Positions 61,505 to 64,000 of a DNA stretch of 64,000 nt are shown here, piece by piece. Source of the DNA: DASWJZ01 sp963814905 (lineage in GTDB: Bacteria; Pseudomonadota; Alphaproteobacteria; Rhizobiales; Afifellaceae); assembly GCA_963814905.1 (NCBI GenBank), contig CAWFEM010000015.1:434001-498000 (forward strand). The letters are read 5' to 3'. A program made the position numbers and the translations under genes. Numbering within the stretch: the stretch's first letter is position 1; each line of letters starts with the position of its first letter. Under the pieces are notes generated by a model, which was not told the origin of the DNA, made no database searches, and was given only the letters and a program-made list of their open reading frames with translations.

Positions 61505-62347
61505 ATGACCCCCGTCGTCACTTTAGCCGTGCTCTTCGCCGCGTTCTGCCACGCCTCGTGGAACGCCATCCTGCGCATCGGCGGCGACAAGCTCAACTCG
61601 ATCACGCTGCTCGTCGCCGCGGCCGGACTGATCGCGCTTCCTGGGCTTTTCATCGTCGGCGTGCCACCGGCTGCCGCCTGGCCCTATCTGATCGCCTCCG
61701 CGTTCGTCCATGTCGGCTACAACACGTCGCTCGCGCTCGCTTATCACCATGGCGAGTTGACCCGCGTCTATCCGCTCGTCCGCGGCTCCGCGCCACTCAC
61801 CACGCTCGTGATCTCGCTCCTCTTCCTGAGCGAAGGCGTGGACACGATGGAGACCGTCGGGATCGTCGTGCTCGCCGGCGGGATCATGGTGCTTGCCGCC
61901 GATGGCGGCTTGCGCGCCATCCGCGCGGCGCCGCATGTGCTCCTCTACGCCGCCGCGACCTCGCTTTGCATCACCGCCTATACGCTTGCCGACGGCATCG
62001 GCGCGCGCTTCGCCGACAACGCCAATCAATACGTTGTCTGGCTCTTCGTCATCGATGCGCTGCCGATGCTGATTGGCGTTCTCGTCATAAGGCGGCGGAG
62101 CTTCCTTGCCGCAGCCCGAGCGAACTGGAGGCAGGGCCTTATCGGCGGCGGGCTCTCGCTCATTGCCTATTGGATCGTGATCTGGGCGTTCACGGTCGCA
62201 CCGATCCCGATCGTCGCGGCGCTCAGGGAGACGAGCATCCTCTTCGCGCTCACGATCGGCGTCTTGTGGCTCGGCGAGCGCGTGACGAAAGTGCGCGCGA
62301 TCTCCATCGTGCTTGTCGTCGCCGGATTGGCGCTGATGCGGCTTTGA
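61505..62347 (+). CDS. DMT/EamA family membrane transporter
   Basis: The 280-residue protein has ten hydrophobic helices in two EamA repeats: LFAAFCHASWNAIL at the start and, in the second half, GLIGGGLSLIAYWIVIWAF. The pattern YPLVRGSAPLTTLVISLLFLSEG is characteristic of this family. Members export metabolites or amino acids; the substrate is unknown. It ends 80 bases before the next gene and may be the first of a pair. Confidence 0.88.
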   Translation: MTPVVTLAVLFAAFCHASWNAILRIGGDKLNSITLLVAAAGLIALPGLFIVGVPPAAAWPYLIASAFVHVGYNTSLALAYHHGELTRVYPLVRGSAPLTTLVISLLFLSEGVDTMETVGIVVLAGGIMVLAADGGLRAIRAAPHVLLYAAATSLCITAYTLADGIGARFADNANQYVVWLFVIDALPMLIGVLVIRRRSFLAAARANWRQGLIGGGLSLIAYWIVIWAFTVAPIPIVAALRETSILFALTIGVLWLGERVTKVRAISIVLVVAGLALMRL

Positions 62348-62426
62348 CATCAGCGCCGCGCGTCGCCGGTCTGGACAAGTGCGGGTGAGCGGGCGAGTTT
62401 TCGCTTCTTCCGCGCACGGGGTTCGA

Positions 62427-63356
62427 ATGACCGCAGCATCGCAAAGCCCAACCGTCGCCGTCCTCGGCCTCGGCTCGATGGGCCATGGCATGGCCTCCTC
62501 GCTCATCCGCGGCGGGTTCCGCGTCGTCGGCTATGACGTGAACCGCGCGGCGCTGGACCGCCTCGCCGCTGAGGGCGGCACGGCCGCCGATTCCCCCGCC
62601 GCCGCCGCGGACGGCGCGACCGCCGTGATCAGCGTCGTCGTCAACGCGGCACAGACGGAGGCCGTGCTCTTCGGCGAGAACGGCGCGGGCGCCACGATGC
62701 AGTCCGGCGCCGTCTTCATGTCCTGCGCCACGATGGCGCCCGCAGCGGCGCGTGGGCTCGCGGCGCGCGTGGAGGCCAACGGCAGGCTCTATCTCGATGC
62801 GCCGATCAGCGGTGGCGCGCAGCGCGCAGCGGAAGGTGCGCTGACCGTCCTCGCCTCCGGCAGCGCCGATGCATTCAAGGCGGCGGAGGGCGTGCTCGAC
62901 GCGGTCGCCGCCAAGGTGTTCCGCGTCGGCGACGAAGCTGGCCTCGGCGCCGCCTACAAGATGGTGAACCAGCTCCTCGCCGGCGTGCATATCGCGGCCG
63001 CGTCGGAAGCGATCGCCTTCGCCGCCGCGCAAGGGCTCGACCTCCAGACCGTCTACGACATCATCACCAAGTCGGCGGGGAATTCCTGGATGTTCGAGAA
63101 CCGCATCCCGCACGTCCTCGACAACGACTACACGCCGAGAAGCGCGGTCAGCATCTTCGTCAAGGATCTCGGCATCATCGAGGACATGGCGCGGGCGCAG
63201 AACCTCCCCGTGCCCGTCGCCGCGACCGCGCTGCAGATGTTCCTGATGACGGCCGCGGCGGGGATGGCCGGCGACGACGATTCCTCCGTCGCACGCCTTT
63301 ACGCCGGCCTGATGGGAACGGAGCTCAAAGTGAGGGGCAGCAGCGCCGGAGCGTAA
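62427..63356 (+). CDS. NAD(P)-dependent beta-hydroxyacid dehydrogenase (3-hydroxyisobutyrate/L-threonate dehydrogenase type)
   Basis: The 309-residue protein has the dinucleotide loop VAVLGLGSMGHGMASSL at residues 10-26 and the substrate motif DAPISGGAQRAAEGAL near 125. The catalytic Lys is in GAAYKMVNQLL near 178. This matches HIBADH-like enzymes such as LtnD. The start at 62427 precedes the conserved region closely; a GTG at 62379 would add 16 residues. The physiological substrate is not evident. Confidence 0.88.
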   Translation: MTAASQSPTVAVLGLGSMGHGMASSLIRGGFRVVGYDVNRAALDRLAAEGGTAADSPAAAADGATAVISVVVNAAQTEAVLFGENGAGATMQSGAVFMSCATMAPAAARGLAARVEANGRLYLDAPISGGAQRAAEGALTVLASGSADAFKAAEGVLDAVAAKVFRVGDEAGLGAAYKMVNQLLAGVHIAAASEAIAFAAAQGLDLQTVYDIITKSAGNSWMFENRIPHVLDNDYTPRSAVSIFVKDLGIIEDMARAQNLPVPVAATALQMFLMTAAAGMAGDDDSSVARLYAGLMGTELKVRGSSAGA

Positions 63357-63536
63357 AGCGACGAGCCCCAAGGCGCCGGCAGGTCCTCCGACAACGGGCG
63401 CACGTTAAGCCTTCATTCAGCATGTACGAAATTCCGTAAGATTTTCACTGTTCGAGTAACCATGTCGAACACCGATTATGTTGTTGTAGTGGCACTGAGG
63501 CGCCAGTTCTTGTGTGCCGATTTCGTGGCAATACAT
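63357..63536 (+). promoter_or_regulatory. Intergenic region upstream of the TadG-like gene
   Basis: This gap has lower GC content than its surroundings near 63405-63480. It contains TTAAGCCTTCATTCA (63406-63420), which departs by one base from the CtrA consensus TTAA-N7-TTAA. It also has the inverted repeat GTTCGA-N9-TCGAAC (63450-63470), whose spacer holds an in-frame ATG at 63462. These are weak pointers to a promoter, nothing more. Confidence 0.3.
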
Positions 63537-64000
63537 ATGATTTGTGTGCGGGATATCTGTACAGCCCTATGTGACGCGGCGCGCCGGTTTGGCGGCGACC
63601 GTCGCGGAAACGTCGCCATCCTCTTCGCTCTTGCGGTCGTGCCGCTCCTCGGTTTGATGGGTGGAGCGGTCGATTTCGGCCGAGTCAGCCTGCTGAAGGT
63701 GAGAATGCAGAACGCGCTCGACACGACCTCGATCATGTTGGCGAAGGAAGCGACCACGAAGTCAGACGCCGAGCTGCAAGCGGACGCGACGGCCTATTTC
63801 AACAGCCAATTCGATCAGCCGCAGGCGGAGGGCTTGAAACTCGATCTGCAGTTCACCCCCGGCGAACAGCAGCTGACGCTCAGCGCCAGCGCTTCGGTGT
63901 CCACCGACGTGCTTGGTGTCATAGGCATCGATTCTCTGAAGTTCGACGGCACGTCGACGGCGACGTGGGGAACGAAAGGCCTTCAGATCGCGCTCGTGCT
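63537..64000 (+). CDS. TadG-like pilus assembly / membrane protein, N-terminal part (3' end outside window)
   Basis: The frame runs off the window. It reads MICVRDICTALCDAARRFGGD, then RRGNVAILFALAVVPLLGLMGGAVDFGRVSLLKVRMQNALD, whose core (shown in part) is the TadE/TadG N-terminal signature with a single membrane helix. The rest predicts a beta-rich extracytoplasmic domain, with WGTKGLQIALVL just at the edge, possibly before a von Willebrand domain. An in-frame ATG at 63462 is an alternative start. Such proteins act in Flp/Tad pilus formation. Confidence 0.78.
   Translation, partial: MICVRDICTALCDAARRFGGDRRGNVAILFALAVVPLLGLMGGAVDFGRVSLLKVRMQNALDTTSIMLAKEATTKSDAELQADATAYFNSQFDQPQAEGLKLDLQFTPGEQQLTLSASASVSTDVLGVIGIDSLKFDGTSTATWGTKGLQIALV

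Overview
The window looks like a chromosomal segment of an alphaproteobacterium of the order Hyphomicrobiales (Rhizobiales). The DNA is GC-rich throughout. Family-level markers are GapR (DUF2312), DUF1244, DUF1036, DUF4164 next to zapA, a three-subunit proton-pumping transhydrogenase preceded by an aa3-oxidase subunit IV, a tkt-gap-pgk-fba cluster, a ChoXWV/BetI system, and two copies of the palindromic GAGCATGATC...GATCATGCTC intergenic element common in this order. I cannot name a genus from the sequence alone. I see no phage, insertion sequence, CRISPR array, tRNA or rRNA. No gap between genes exceeds about 300 bases.

Layout. 0-8.3 kb: end of an ABC exporter, a small secreted Cys-rich protein with a strongly foldable leader, then a minus-strand run of purE-purK, efp, inositol monophosphatase and a MotA/MotB-like envelope pair, plus two DUF465 proteins and a TauE-type exporter. 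8.4-10.9 kb: repeat copy 1, an acyl-CoA synthetase, zapA and DUF4164. 10.9-16.1 kb: an accessory block (frameshifted sulfotransferase, BNR-repeat protein, MarR, flavin-type oxidase, alpha/beta hydrolase, LysR) separating zapA/DUF4164 from the glycolytic cluster. 16.2-25.7 kb: tkt, gap, pgk, class I fba, a ThiE-like protein, a Sel1-repeat protein, rpsU and a TPR lipoprotein. 25.7-37.5 kb: a frameshifted membrane hydrolase, pntAA-pntAB-pntB with oxidase subunit IV, an MFS transporter, a frameshifted ABC1-type kinase, an AI-2E family transporter and oligoendopeptidase F. 37.6-43.6 kb: a cell-wall module made of an orphan NtrC-like regulator lacking GAFTGA, an L,D-transpeptidase, a DUF882 protein and a PAP2 phosphatase. 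43.6-49.5 kb: repeat copy 2, gapR, DUF1244, N-formylglutamate amidohydrolase, glycerate kinase, DUF1036, pyruvate kinase, a TPR protein and rpmJ. 49.6-55.1 kb: choline uptake (choXWV) divergent from betI-betA across a perfect palindrome. 55.2-61.4 kb: three glycosyltransferases, a B12-type radical SAM protein, a lipid phosphatase and a methyladenine glycosylase. 61.5-64 kb: a DMT exporter, a beta-hydroxyacid dehydrogenase and the start of a TadG-like pilus gene.

Functionally the region is mostly core metabolism. It covers glycolysis and the pentose phosphate pathway, with glycerate kinase and pyruvate kinase draining to pyruvate, NADPH supply by transhydrogenase, and choline-to-betaine osmoprotection. 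Several envelope-building modules are interspersed. Three accessory genes each carry one apparent single-base insertion, which means either recent decay or residual sequencing error. I did not find a clear new defence or mobile system. The best leads are the degenerate NtrC-like regulator with its cell-wall genes, the glycosyltransferase/B12-radical-SAM cluster, the ThiE paralogue without ThiE motifs, and the foldable leader near 1.1 kb.
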